Positions 1 through 4,329 of a stretch of 5,856 bases of DNA are shown piece by piece; within the stretch, counting starts at the first letter, position 1, and each line of letters begins with the position of its first letter. A program made the position numbers and the translations under genes. Origin of the DNA: Desulfobacteraceae bacterium. Its GTDB lineage: Bacteria > Desulfobacterota > DSM-4660 > Desulfatiglandales > Desulfatiglandaceae. The stretch spans positions 1 to 5,856 of the forward strand of contig JAUWPC010000220.1 in the NCBI GenBank assembly GCA_030611815.1. Reading direction: 5' to 3'. The notes beneath the pieces were generated by a model. The model saw only the letters and a list, made by a program, of their open reading frames with translations. It was not told the DNA's origin and made no database searches.

Positions 1-207
1 ATCATTACTTTCTGCCTCTCCCATAGCTTCTCTCAATCTTCCTGACGGTACTTTTACCGGAAAAGGTAATCCACCCTCAATTCGTACACGGTTCAGAAAA
101 ATATTAATGGCGTCCGTTACTGTTAAATTGTACTCTTTAAAAATAATTTTGGCCGCATTCCAAGCTATTGGGTCAACCTTAATTGATGTCTGCCTTCTCG
201 TGCCCAT
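1..207 (-). CDS. RelB/DinJ-family antitoxin, N-terminal 69 residues, cut by window edge
   Basis: This reading frame starts at ATG 207 and stays open to base 1, so 69 residues are visible and the stop lies outside the window. The protein begins MGTRRQTSIKVDPIAW, which matches the ribbon-helix-helix strand and first helix of RelB/DinJ antitoxins. It continues with the family signature: VTDAINIFLNRV at about residues 34-45, then EGGLPFPVKVPSG at about 48-60. Such proteins neutralise a RelE/YafQ-type mRNA interferase and repress their own operon; full length is usually about 85-95 residues, so roughly 20 residues are missing. The start is backed by a strong Shine-Dalgarno (AAAGGAGGAGG just upstream) and a promoter. 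The partner toxin would be expected beyond the left edge. The family call rests on motif recognition and is fairly secure. Confidence 0.88.
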   Translation of the reverse strand, partial: MGTRRQTSIKVDPIAWNAAKIIFKEYNLTVTDAINIFLNRVRIEGGLPFPVKVPSGRLREAMGEAESND

Positions 208-230
208 AACCTCCTCCTTTGGAATTTATA

Positions 231-266
231 CTTTTGAGATATACTTCAAAAGAAGTGCGTTGTCAA
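231..266 (-). promoter_or_regulatory. Promoter with palindromic operator candidates for the RelB-type antitoxin gene
   Basis: On the minus strand a perfect -35 TTGACA (266-261) is followed by a 17-base spacer and a -10 TATATC (243-238), about 30 bases before the antitoxin ATG at 207. Two inverted repeats overlap the core promoter: CTTTTGA/TCAAAAG (231-237 and 246-252) and ACTTC-AAAA-GAAGT (243-256). RelB-type antitoxins autoregulate by binding palindromes at this position, so these are good operator candidates. That function is inferred. Confidence 0.7.
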
Positions 267-328
267 CTGAAAAAGATGGGATGATAGGTTTGGGCCTTGG
301 GGTATATCCATGAAAGTGTAAAAATGTA

Positions 329-365
329 TCGCGCCCCGGTTAAATAAGTGCAAAAGAGATTTAAC
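329..365 (+). repeat. 37-bp dispersed direct repeat, copy 1
   Basis: These 37 bases, starting TCGCGCCCCGGTTAAATAAG and ending GAGATTTAAC, recur without a mismatch at 3676-3712. A much diverged relative (GCCCC, then AGTTAAACATAAG) is at 656-672. The copy runs straight into the 36-bp repeat at 365-400. No coding function is seen. Confidence 0.9.
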
Positions 366-400
366 CCCAGTACCATTTCCCGAAGCTACGGGGTAAACTG
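365..400 (+). repeat. 36-bp dispersed repeat, copy 1
   Basis: The segment begins CCCCAGTACCATTTCCCGAA and ends GGGGTAAACTG. It matches 604-639 with two substitutions. It contains the word CGGGGTAAAC, versions of which recur at 401-406 and near 688-712, so this stretch is a mosaic of one repeat vocabulary. Confidence 0.85.
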
Positions 401-516
401 GGTAAACAAAGGCGCACAGAGGCCGGATGACAGACGGCGGATGACGGAGGTCAGGGGTCGGGAAAAAGATAGAAGATGAGAGGACGGGAAGGCGGAGGAG
501 ATAGGAAAGAGAAAGA
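401..516. repeat. G/A-rich degenerate repeat tract (GGTCAGG/GGATGACGG type)
   Basis: This is a purine-rich stretch on the plus strand built of loosely repeated units such as GGATGACAGACGG, GGATGACGG and GGTCAGGGGTCGGG. The unit length is irregular, about 7-12 bases. The same vocabulary appears at 959-1040, 2204-2400, 3206-3350 and 3437-3486. Long open frames on either strand here lack coding character. I see no gene in it. Confidence 0.7.
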
Positions 517-542
517 CTGATGGCTGATAAGCTGTTGAGCTG
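517..542 (+). repeat. 26-bp direct repeat, copy 1
   Basis: The 26 bases beginning CTGATGGCTGATAAGCTG are identical to 933-958. At the second site the repeat supplies the stop codon of the truncated DUF433 gene. Here it leads directly into the hairpin modules. Confidence 0.9.
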
Positions 543-547
543 GTGAA

Positions 548-594
548 ATCCCTTCGGGATGGGATTCCTGCGGAATCGGGGATGATTGCCCCGA
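548..594 (+). repeat. Cluster of short hairpins with TTC/TGC triloops, cluster 1
   Basis: Three short inverted repeats follow one another. ATCCC-TTC-GGGAT spans 548-560 and GATTCC-TGC-GGAATC spans 563-577. TCGGGG and CCCCGA (576-581 and 589-594) enclose a 7-base loop. The part from 556 to 586 matches 3392-3422 with one difference. The first two carry three-base loops flanked by stems of different sequence, as in the larger cluster at 3359-3433. No T-run follows, so they are not typical rho-independent terminators. Confidence 0.8.
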
Positions 595-603
595 TGAAAT
601 CCG

Positions 604-720
604 CCCCAGTACGATTTCCCGAACCTACGGGGTAAACTGCGCTCGTCATGAACATGCCCCAGTTAAACATAAGCAAGGATGGTTGAACGGGGTAAGAATT
701 TCATGGGGTAAAGATGAATA
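604..720 (+). repeat. 36-bp dispersed repeat copy 2 with degenerate tail
   Basis: Bases 604-639 repeat 365-400 with two substitutions. The following stretch to about 720 holds diverged fragments of the same family, including GCCCCAGTTAAACATAAG near 656 and GGGGTAA words near 689 and 705. No gene is seen. Confidence 0.7.
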
Positions 721-738
721 GGATGATGAACGTTGGAA

Positions 739-782
739 TTGACACTGATGGCATAGATCAAGTATTATAAGAGAAATTTCTC
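739..782 (+). promoter_or_regulatory. Promoter and start-site palindrome for the DUF433 remnant
   Basis: A perfect -35 TTGACA (739-744), an 18-base spacer and a -10 TATTAT (763-768) form a strong sigma-70-type promoter. The perfect 12-base palindrome GAGAAATTTCTC (771-782) sits at the expected transcription start, just before the Shine-Dalgarno AGGGGGGA. A repressor could bind there, as in TA autoregulation; this is inferred. The promoter looks intact although the gene after it is broken. Confidence 0.68.
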
Positions 783-795
783 AGGGGGGATTCTT

Positions 796-936
796 ATGAT
801 TCCGATGGATCGAATTGAGCTTAATCCAAGAGTTTGCAATGGAAGGCCTATAATAAAAGGAACGCGGATTCCCGTCTCTGTTATTCTGGACCAGATATTC
901 GTGAGAGATGGTGAGAAAAGAGAGCAAAATAGCTGA
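796..936 (+). pseudogene. DUF433-family antitoxin, truncated after about 35 residues
   Basis: The 46-residue frame starts MIPMDRIELNPRVCNGRP and goes on IIKGTRIPVSVILDQI (residues 19-34). This is the typical first half of DUF433 proteins, which are small antitoxin-like partners of PIN-type toxins, normally about 70-80 residues with a C-terminal helix-turn-helix. After Ile34-Phe35 the similarity stops and the reading becomes VRDGEKREQNS and a stop. That stop lies inside a 26-bp repeat also found at 517-542. Start, Shine-Dalgarno (AGGGGGGA, 5 bases before ATG) and promoter all look intact. No partner toxin follows; the next gene is of another family. It is most simply a gene cut by repeat insertion or by deletion between repeats. 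A short functional peptide cannot be excluded. Confidence 0.8.
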
Positions 937-958
937 TGGCTGATAAGCTGTTGAGCTG
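933..958 (+). repeat. 26-bp direct repeat, copy 2
   Basis: This is an identical copy of 517-542. It provides the TGA (934-936) that ends the truncated DUF433 frame and continues into GGTCGG-type repeats. Confidence 0.9.
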
Positions 959-1040
959 ATGAGTTGATGGGACAGAGGTCGGTGGTCAGATGTCAGAGGA
1001 CGGAAAGACAGAGATTAGAGGCCAGGGAAAGGGGGGAATT
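959..1040. repeat. GGTCGGTGGTCAGATGTC-type repeat tract
   Basis: This tract is made of degenerate GGTCGG/GGTCAGA/TGTCAGA units. The 17 bases GTCGGTGGTCAGATGTC at 978-994 recur exactly at 3457-3473. The tract includes an in-frame ATG at 990 that would add 19 residues to the next gene; I regard that extension as repeat-derived. Confidence 0.7.
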
Positions 1041-1046
1041 AGTGGG

Positions 1047-2201
1047 ATGGCTGTAGATAGGACATATATTTTGGATTTGATTGCCCAAGGTGAAGGTCCA
1101 TCCGTCGAATTCAAGGTGGAACAGGTCCGACCTGAGAAGATTGCCAGGGAGGTAGTGGCACTGGCAAATACCAGGGGGGGGACCATTGTTATCGGTGTAA
1201 CTGATGGTGGAATCATCAAAGGGGTATCGAATATCAAACAATGGGAGGAGCGTATAGCCAATATTGCCAGACACAGTGTCATCCCTTCCATAAATATCGG
1301 TTTCTTTTCGATCAAACTTGAAGATAAAGACGTTGTTGCCGTGATTGTGTCCAAAGGTCGGGATAAGCCTTATCAAACGACCGATGGGAAATATTATTTG
1401 AGGGTCGGTTCAACCAACCGGATTGCCACCCAGTCGGAGCTTTTGAGACTTTTTCAGGCGGCTGGTACCTTTCATTATGACCTCACCCCGGTTCCCGGCA
1501 CGGGAATCAAAGACCTGAATTTTTCAAAGTTAGACAATTATTTTTCTAACTATAACTTCAGTTTTTCAAGGGAAGGGGATGATCAGAAGCAGATCCTTCT
1601 TCAGAACACAGATATCCTGACAGATCGTGGAGAGGTGACCATCGCGGGGCTGTTGCTTTTTGGCAGCAACCCTTCGAAACATTTGCCCCAAAACGGGATT
1701 TCCTTTGCCTACTTCCGAGGGAAAAGCATCAATGAGGAACTGATAGATAAGCAGAATGTTGATGGGAATCTGGATTACCAGGTGGATACCGGGGTGGCCG
1801 TATTAAAGAACCACTTAGCCAAGCCGTCCACAATTGTCGGTGCAAAGCGGGTAGATACAACGTACAGGTATCCGGATAAGGTATTTCGAGAGTTGCTGAC
1901 CAACGCGGTGGTGCATCGCAACTATGCCATCGTTGGATCGAGGGTTCGGTTGTTCCTTTTTGAAGACCGGCTTGAGGTCATCAGCCCGGGTCGTTTGCCT
2001 AACACGGTTACCATTGAAAAGCTGCGCTTCGGTGTGTCTTTTGCAACCAACCCCGTTATTGTCAAATTTATGGAGAACATGAACTATATTGATCAGTTAG
2101 GCAGAGGGCTGCCCATGGTTTATCAGGAAGCGGTGAAGAACGCTAAGACAGTACGCTTTGAAGAAATCGGGGAAGAGTTCAAGGTGACGCTGGAGCTTTG
2201 A
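1047..2201 (+). CDS. AlbA_2 DNA-binding plus HATPase_c_4 protein, putative transcriptional regulator
   Basis: The 384-residue protein has an N-terminal AlbA_2 (Schlafen-like) domain at about residues 5-130. Its hallmarks are GEGPSVEFK (14-22), ALANTRGGTIVIGV (38-51) and YYLRVGSTN (about 115-123). A C-terminal GHKL-type ATP-binding domain of the HATPase_c_4 kind follows, with the N-box RELLTNAVVHRNY (281-293: E282, N286, H290), ISPGRLPN (312-319) and QLGRG (350-354). The family (COG2865) is annotated as ATP-dependent transcriptional regulators; its ligands and targets are mostly unknown, and it is often found in defence or accessory regions. It ends right after the ATPase domain with no extra winged helix, a common form. 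I chose ATG 1047 because homologues begin just before the LLxLIAQGE-type helix and because an ATG at 990 lies in repeat DNA. A G-rich possible Shine-Dalgarno lies at 1030-1036. I see no operon partner. Confidence 0.86.
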   Translation: MAVDRTYILDLIAQGEGPSVEFKVEQVRPEKIAREVVALANTRGGTIVIGVTDGGIIKGVSNIKQWEERIANIARHSVIPSINIGFFSIKLEDKDVVAVIVSKGRDKPYQTTDGKYYLRVGSTNRIATQSELLRLFQAAGTFHYDLTPVPGTGIKDLNFSKLDNYFSNYNFSFSREGDDQKQILLQNTDILTDRGEVTIAGLLLFGSNPSKHLPQNGISFAYFRGKSINEELIDKQNVDGNLDYQVDTGVAVLKNHLAKPSTIVGAKRVDTTYRYPDKVFRELLTNAVVHRNYAIVGSRVRLFLFEDRLEVISPGRLPNTVTIEKLRFGVSFATNPVIVKFMENMNYIDQLGRGLPMVYQEAVKNAKTVRFEEIGEEFKVTLEL

Positions 2202-2203
2202 TA

Positions 2204-2400
2204 GAAGTCGGTGGCGGAGGTCAGAGATCAGAGGTCGGAGGTCAGAGATCGGACGGCAGAGGGCAGGAACAGAAATAGTCTCTCACAGAGCTCACAGGGG
2301 CACAGAGGAAAGGGAAAGACAGTGGCCTGTGGTCTGGGGTCGGTGGTCGGGAAAGGAAACACGGTCAGAGGACGGGGGACCAACGATAGAGAAGTCGCAG
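2204..2400. repeat. G-rich GGTCAGAGGTCGG repeat tract between convergent genes
   Basis: The tract begins three bases after the stop of the AlbA_2 gene and reaches the end of the PIN antitoxin gene on the other strand. Units include GGAGGTCAGAGATC, GAGGTCGGAGGTCAGAG and CACAGAGCTCACAGGGGCACAGAGG, the last being a second repeat style. A 65-codon open frame here reads as low-complexity R/G/E/V and is not credible as a gene. No clear terminator hairpin is visible for either converging gene. Confidence 0.72.
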
Positions 2401-2404
2401 GCTT

Positions 2405-2701
2405 TTAAGAATTCGTCTGCGTTAGCGATTCGAGGCTTCTCATCACATCTTCGGCGTGAATATTTCCCTTGACACCCATATCCGATAAGAGATCAATTGT
2501 TTCAGAAAGCGTTAAATTCAATAGATCAGAAGCTTCCCTTAGCATGATTTTCCCGGCCTTGTACTCCCTGGTGACGTAGGACTCAAACCCCATCCTTGCC
2601 AGCTTTCTCAAAGAGTGGGTGTTTTCAATCTTCTCTGCACGGGATACATACACGATCGCCTTGTCGATATCCTTGGGAATTCTCATGGATTTTACTTTCA
2701 T
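2405..2701 (-). CDS. Antitoxin of the PIN-domain TA pair, RHH/UPF0175-like
   Basis: The 98-residue protein starts MKVKSMRIPKDIDKAI, like a short ribbon-helix-helix or basic DNA-binding strand. The middle, REYKAGKIMLREASDLL (45-61) followed by NLTLSETIDLLSDMGV (62-77), has the pattern of UPF0175/VapB-like antitoxins, where a small helix-turn-helix follows a YKEGKISLxxAAEL-type segment. It probably binds and inhibits the PIN protein and represses the operon. Its ATG overlaps the toxin stop as ATGA (2701-2698), so translation is likely coupled. A GGAG Shine-Dalgarno also lies inside the toxin's 3' end, 8 bases before the start. Toxin-first order is less usual for VapBC-type systems. The antitoxin role is supported mainly by context and the UPF0175-like motif. 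Confidence 0.78.
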   Translation of the reverse strand: MKVKSMRIPKDIDKAIVYVSRAEKIENTHSLRKLARMGFESYVTREYKAGKIMLREASDLLNLTLSETIDLLSDMGVKGNIHAEDVMRSLESLTQTNS

Positions 2702-3168
2702 TTCCCTTTCTCCAGCAGCAGTTTCGTCATGCTGAATTCATCTTCGCTGATAAATGCCGTCAACTGGTCCAATGCCCAAAGTGCCGTAGCCAAGCTCATT
2801 CGACCTTCTTTTTTTAGTTTATGGATAATAAGTCCCGGCAAAATGAAAGGGATTCCATGGGCTCTCAGATTACGGGTAAGTTTGGCGTCGTCGGTGGCAA
2901 CCGCATCGTATGTATCTTTGTCAAAAAGTGCGGGTAATGCATGATCCCCTTTTGCATAATCCACAGGCGATACAATGACCTTAATAATCTGAGATGCGAT
3001 GTTTTGCTCCACGGCAAATGAATCTGCACATCCCTTTATTTTACCGGCATCAACGACCTCACATCTTACTGTTTCAGGAATAGAGATGGCTGCATTCTCA
3101 GCTATGAGCTCCTTGAGTCCAGCTTTTGTCAGTTTAATCAGGCAATCGGCATCCATTAAGAGTTTCAT
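2698..3168 (-). CDS. PIN-domain toxin, probable ribonuclease
   Basis: The 156-residue protein begins MKLLMDADCLIKLTKAG, the first PIN strand with acidic D6 and D8. A second acidic position is E37 in SIPETVRCEVVDAG (29-42). The distal cluster is DKDTYDAVATDDAKL (83-97), giving D88 and D93/D94. These four sites match the Mg-binding quartet of PIN nucleases, whose toxin members cleave tRNA, rRNA or mRNA. The segment after the domain (about 107-156) is longer than in minimal VapC proteins and ends in basic helices. The gene is first in a two-gene operon with the antitoxin at 2701-2405. There is no Shine-Dalgarno before ATG 3168. The -10 box ends only 7 bases upstream, so the mRNA is probably leaderless. 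The PIN assignment is good; the RNA target cannot be told. Confidence 0.84.
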   Translation of the reverse strand: MKLLMDADCLIKLTKAGLKELIAENAAISIPETVRCEVVDAGKIKGCADSFAVEQNIASQIIKVIVSPVDYAKGDHALPALFDKDTYDAVATDDAKLTRNLRAHGIPFILPGLIIHKLKKEGRMSLATALWALDQLTAFISEDEFSMTKLLLEKGK

Positions 3169-3175
3169 GTATTCT

Positions 3176-3205
3176 ATTGTAGCTGATACGCTACAGATAA
3201 GTCAA
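3176..3205 (-). promoter_or_regulatory. Promoter and operator palindrome of the PIN TA operon; leaderless start predicted
   Basis: On the minus strand -35 TTGACT (3205-3200), an 18-base spacer and -10 TACAAT (3181-3176) lie directly before ATG 3168. The expected start point is 7 bases after the -10, at or next to the A of ATG. The inverted repeat TGTAGC-N6-GCTACA (3178-3195) covers the spacer and part of the -10, an ideal place for autorepression by the TA complex. Confidence 0.72.
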
Positions 3206-3207
3206 GA

Positions 3208-3350
3208 GGAAAAGTGGAGGTCGGGGGCCGATGTCAGATGTCGGGGGACAGGGAAGGGACAGTGGCCGGGGGTCGGGAGTCAGGGGTCAGAAGGGAAAGG
3301 ACGGAGGACGGAGGACGGAAGGCAGGAAAAGGGAAAGAAAGTATCTCGGA
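3208..3350. repeat. G-rich GGTCGGGGGTC/GGACGGA repeat tract
   Basis: The plus strand is a run of units such as GGAGGTCGGGGGCC, GATGTCAGATGTCGGGGG, GGGGGTCGGGAGTCAGGGG and three successive GGACGGA words at 3299-3319. The strand bias (many G, few C) is strong. Open frames across it are low-complexity and not credible. It abuts the promoter of the PIN operon on the left and the hairpin cluster on the right. Confidence 0.72.
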
Positions 3351-3353
3351 GGG

Positions 3354-3434
3354 GATGACTCCTTTCAGGAGGGATGATTCGCTTCGCGAATGGGATGGGA
3401 TTCCTGCGGAATCAGGGATGATCCCTGCGGGATT
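3354..3434 (+). repeat. Tandem cluster of four short hairpins with TTC/TGC triloops, cluster 2
   Basis: Four perfect hairpins follow each other with short G/A/T linkers of the GGATG or AGG kind: CTCCT-TTC-AGGAG (3359-3371), ATTCGC-TTC-GCGAAT (3377-3391), GATTCC-TGC-GGAATC (3399-3413) and ATCCC-TGC-GGGAT (3421-3433). The stems differ in sequence yet stay fully paired, while the loop is always TTC or TGC. Part (3392-3422) is shared with cluster 1 at 556-586. No T-run follows. Confidence 0.82.
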
Positions 3435-3436
3435 GG

Positions 3437-3490
3437 ATGGGAAAGGAAAGACAGAAGTCGGTGGTCAGATGTCGGAGGTCAGAAAACAAG
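3437..3490. repeat. Short GTCGGTGGTCAGATGTC-type repeat tract
   Basis: This contains the exact 17-base word GTCGGTGGTCAGATGTC (3457-3473) also at 978-994. It leads into the gene fragment at 3496. Confidence 0.72.
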
Positions 3491-3495
3491 AGAAG

Positions 3496-3690
3496 GGATT
3501 CGGGGATTTGAGGTTTCATTCTACTTTTGATATTATTGAGGGGGTTGAGGAAGGGGTGTTTCCGGAGAGGGTTATGATGACTTTTCATCCGCAGCGGTGG
3601 ACGGATAATCCGGTGGAGTGGACGAAGGAGTTGGTTTGGCAGAATGTTAAAAACGTCATAAAAAAAAGGATGATCTCGCGCCCCGGTTAA
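3496..3690 (+). pseudogene. C-terminal fragment of a polysaccharide-deacetylase-like protein
   Basis: The frame upstream of 3496 is repeat sequence. From there it reads like a real protein tail: FGDLRFHSTFDIIEG, then VFPERVMMTFHPQRW, then VEWTKELVWQNVKNVIKK. The HPQRW and ELVWQNVKNV motifs resemble the C-termini of polysaccharide-deacetylase-like proteins found near sugar-modification genes. About 58 residues are left of a protein expected to have some 250-300. The last residues (ISRPG and stop) come from the 37-bp repeat starting at 3676, so both ends are joined to repeats. There is no start codon or ribosome site of its own. The family name is from memory of motifs and is moderately sure; that it is a remnant is well supported. 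Confidence 0.6.
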
Positions 3691-3712
3691 ATAAGTGCAA
3701 AAGAGATTTAAC
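3676..3712 (+). repeat. 37-bp dispersed direct repeat, copy 2
   Basis: This is identical over 37 bases to 329-365, in the same orientation and 3347 bases apart. It overlaps the end of the deacetylase-like fragment and supplies its stop codon. Confidence 0.9.
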
Positions 3713-3747
3713 TGGGCAGGCAAAGACGCCAAGCCGCAGAGAATTAT

Positions 3748-3802
3748 TTAGACAGGATTAACAGGATTTTGAGGATGTTTTTGTTTGCATTTTGAATTTC
3801 CG
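3748..3802 (+). repeat. ACAGGATT-family repeat, copy 1
   Basis: The core is TTAGACAGGATTAACAGGAT with a further AGGATG, followed by a T-rich part and TTTGCATTTTGAATTTCCG. Related copies lie at 4784-4832 (whole length) and 5653-5691 (core only). Before it, CAAAGACGCCAAGCCGCAGAG (3721-3741) is another familiar dispersed repeat style. No coding potential is seen. Confidence 0.8.
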
Positions 3803-3977
3803 GACGAAATTGAAAATACCAAATCGCTTCGCGAAAGGGGCAGAGCGCATGGAGGAGAGGACAGAAGAAAAAAATGTTAGGATAAATCCCTTCGGGATGG
3901 ATGGCGCGTTTGGTGGGCGGGTTGGATAACGGAGGATCGAGTGCCATTTCGAGTTTTACAATTCATGTTTATTATGA
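3803..3977. other. Intergenic mosaic with two isolated TTC-loop hairpins, no gene seen
   Basis: Two short hairpins of the triloop family stand alone here: TCGC-TTC-GCGA (3824-3834) and ATCCC-TTC-GGGAT (3886-3898). The rest is A/G-rich spacer. Near the right end a TATTAT (3970-3975) could be a -10 for the next gene, but no convincing -35 accompanies it, so I do not call a promoter. Confidence 0.6.
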
Positions 3978-4001
3978 TATTTATGTAGGAGAATTGCTGC
4001 T

Positions 4002-4325
4002 TTGAGTATACGGTGGACGGTAAGCGATCATTTTGGCAATGCGAGTTATCTGACCCAAGAACGGTGGGATCACATCGTTGGGCCGAATAATCACCCGGAA
4101 ATGGTAGACTTCGAAGGGCATCTTAAGAAGACAATTAGGACGGGTATCCGAAAACAAGACTCGCTTAATCCACAGAAATACCGATATGTTAAGGAATTTG
4201 AAGATTTGCTTGAGGGGAATACACACATTGTTGCCATTGTATTGTTCAGATTTAAGGAAAGCGAGGTGGGTGAACCTATCCCAAACAACTACATCGTTAC
4301 AGCATATCAGAAAGAGATAGGCTGA
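4002..4325 (+). CDS. Probable BECR-fold RNase toxin partnered with a DUF2283 protein
   Basis: The 107-residue protein starts at TTG 4002, the only usual in-frame start before the similarity begins. GGAG lies 10 bases upstream and an in-frame stop at 3975 limits extension. The layout resembles small Barnase-EndoU-ColicinE5/D-RelE (BECR) nucleases of phage and accessory regions: LTQERWDHIVGPNNHPEM (17-34, with H24 and H31), a basic stretch KKTIRTGIRKQDS (42-54), YRYVKEF (60-66), a hydrophobic strand HIVAIVLFRF (75-84) and a C-terminal YIVTAYQK (97-104). In such proteins a His near the N-terminus, central Arg/Lys and the terminal Thr-x-Tyr are candidate catalytic residues. It is followed after 4 bases by a DUF2283 gene, the kind of pairing expected of a TA module. 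The toxin role is inferred from fold-like pattern and context. Confidence 0.7.
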   Translation: MSIRWTVSDHFGNASYLTQERWDHIVGPNNHPEMVDFEGHLKKTIRTGIRKQDSLNPQKYRYVKEFEDLLEGNTHIVAIVLFRFKESEVGEPIPNNYIVTAYQKEIG

Positions 4326-4329
4326 GATT

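Noticed and set aside
107..313. 68-residue open frame on the plus strand
   Set aside because: It lies antisense to the RelB-type antitoxin and its promoter, with no ribosome site and no recognisable motif.
386..676. 96-residue open frame on the minus strand
   Set aside because: It runs through three repeat types and the hairpin cluster; its composition is that of translated repeat DNA.
986..1376. Two minus-strand open frames of 122 and 127 residues
   Set aside because: Both are shadows of the AlbA_2 gene, which has a clear domain match on the other strand.
2211..2408. 65-residue plus-strand open frame
   Set aside because: It is entirely G-rich repeat and reads as low-complexity Arg/Gly/Glu/Val.
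2596..3358. Plus-strand open frames opposite the PIN operon
   Set aside because: They are antisense to two genes with clear PIN and antitoxin motifs, then run into repeats.
3359..3433. CRISPR array
   Set aside because: The units are hairpins with differing stems and irregular short linkers; there is no constant repeat of 24-40 bases with unique spacers.
3214..3495. N-terminal 94 codons of the long frame that contains the deacetylase-like tail
   Set aside because: This part is repeat and hairpin sequence; only the portion after about 3496 resembles a protein.
3955..3978. TTTACA and TATGAT as a promoter for the BECR-like gene
   Set aside because: The spacer would be only 12 bases, too short for a sigma-70 promoter.
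3974..3988. Five-codon mini frame ATG ATA TTT ATG TAG ahead of the BECR-like gene
   Set aside because: It is too short and of ordinary AT-rich composition; its stop touching the ribosome site is probably chance.
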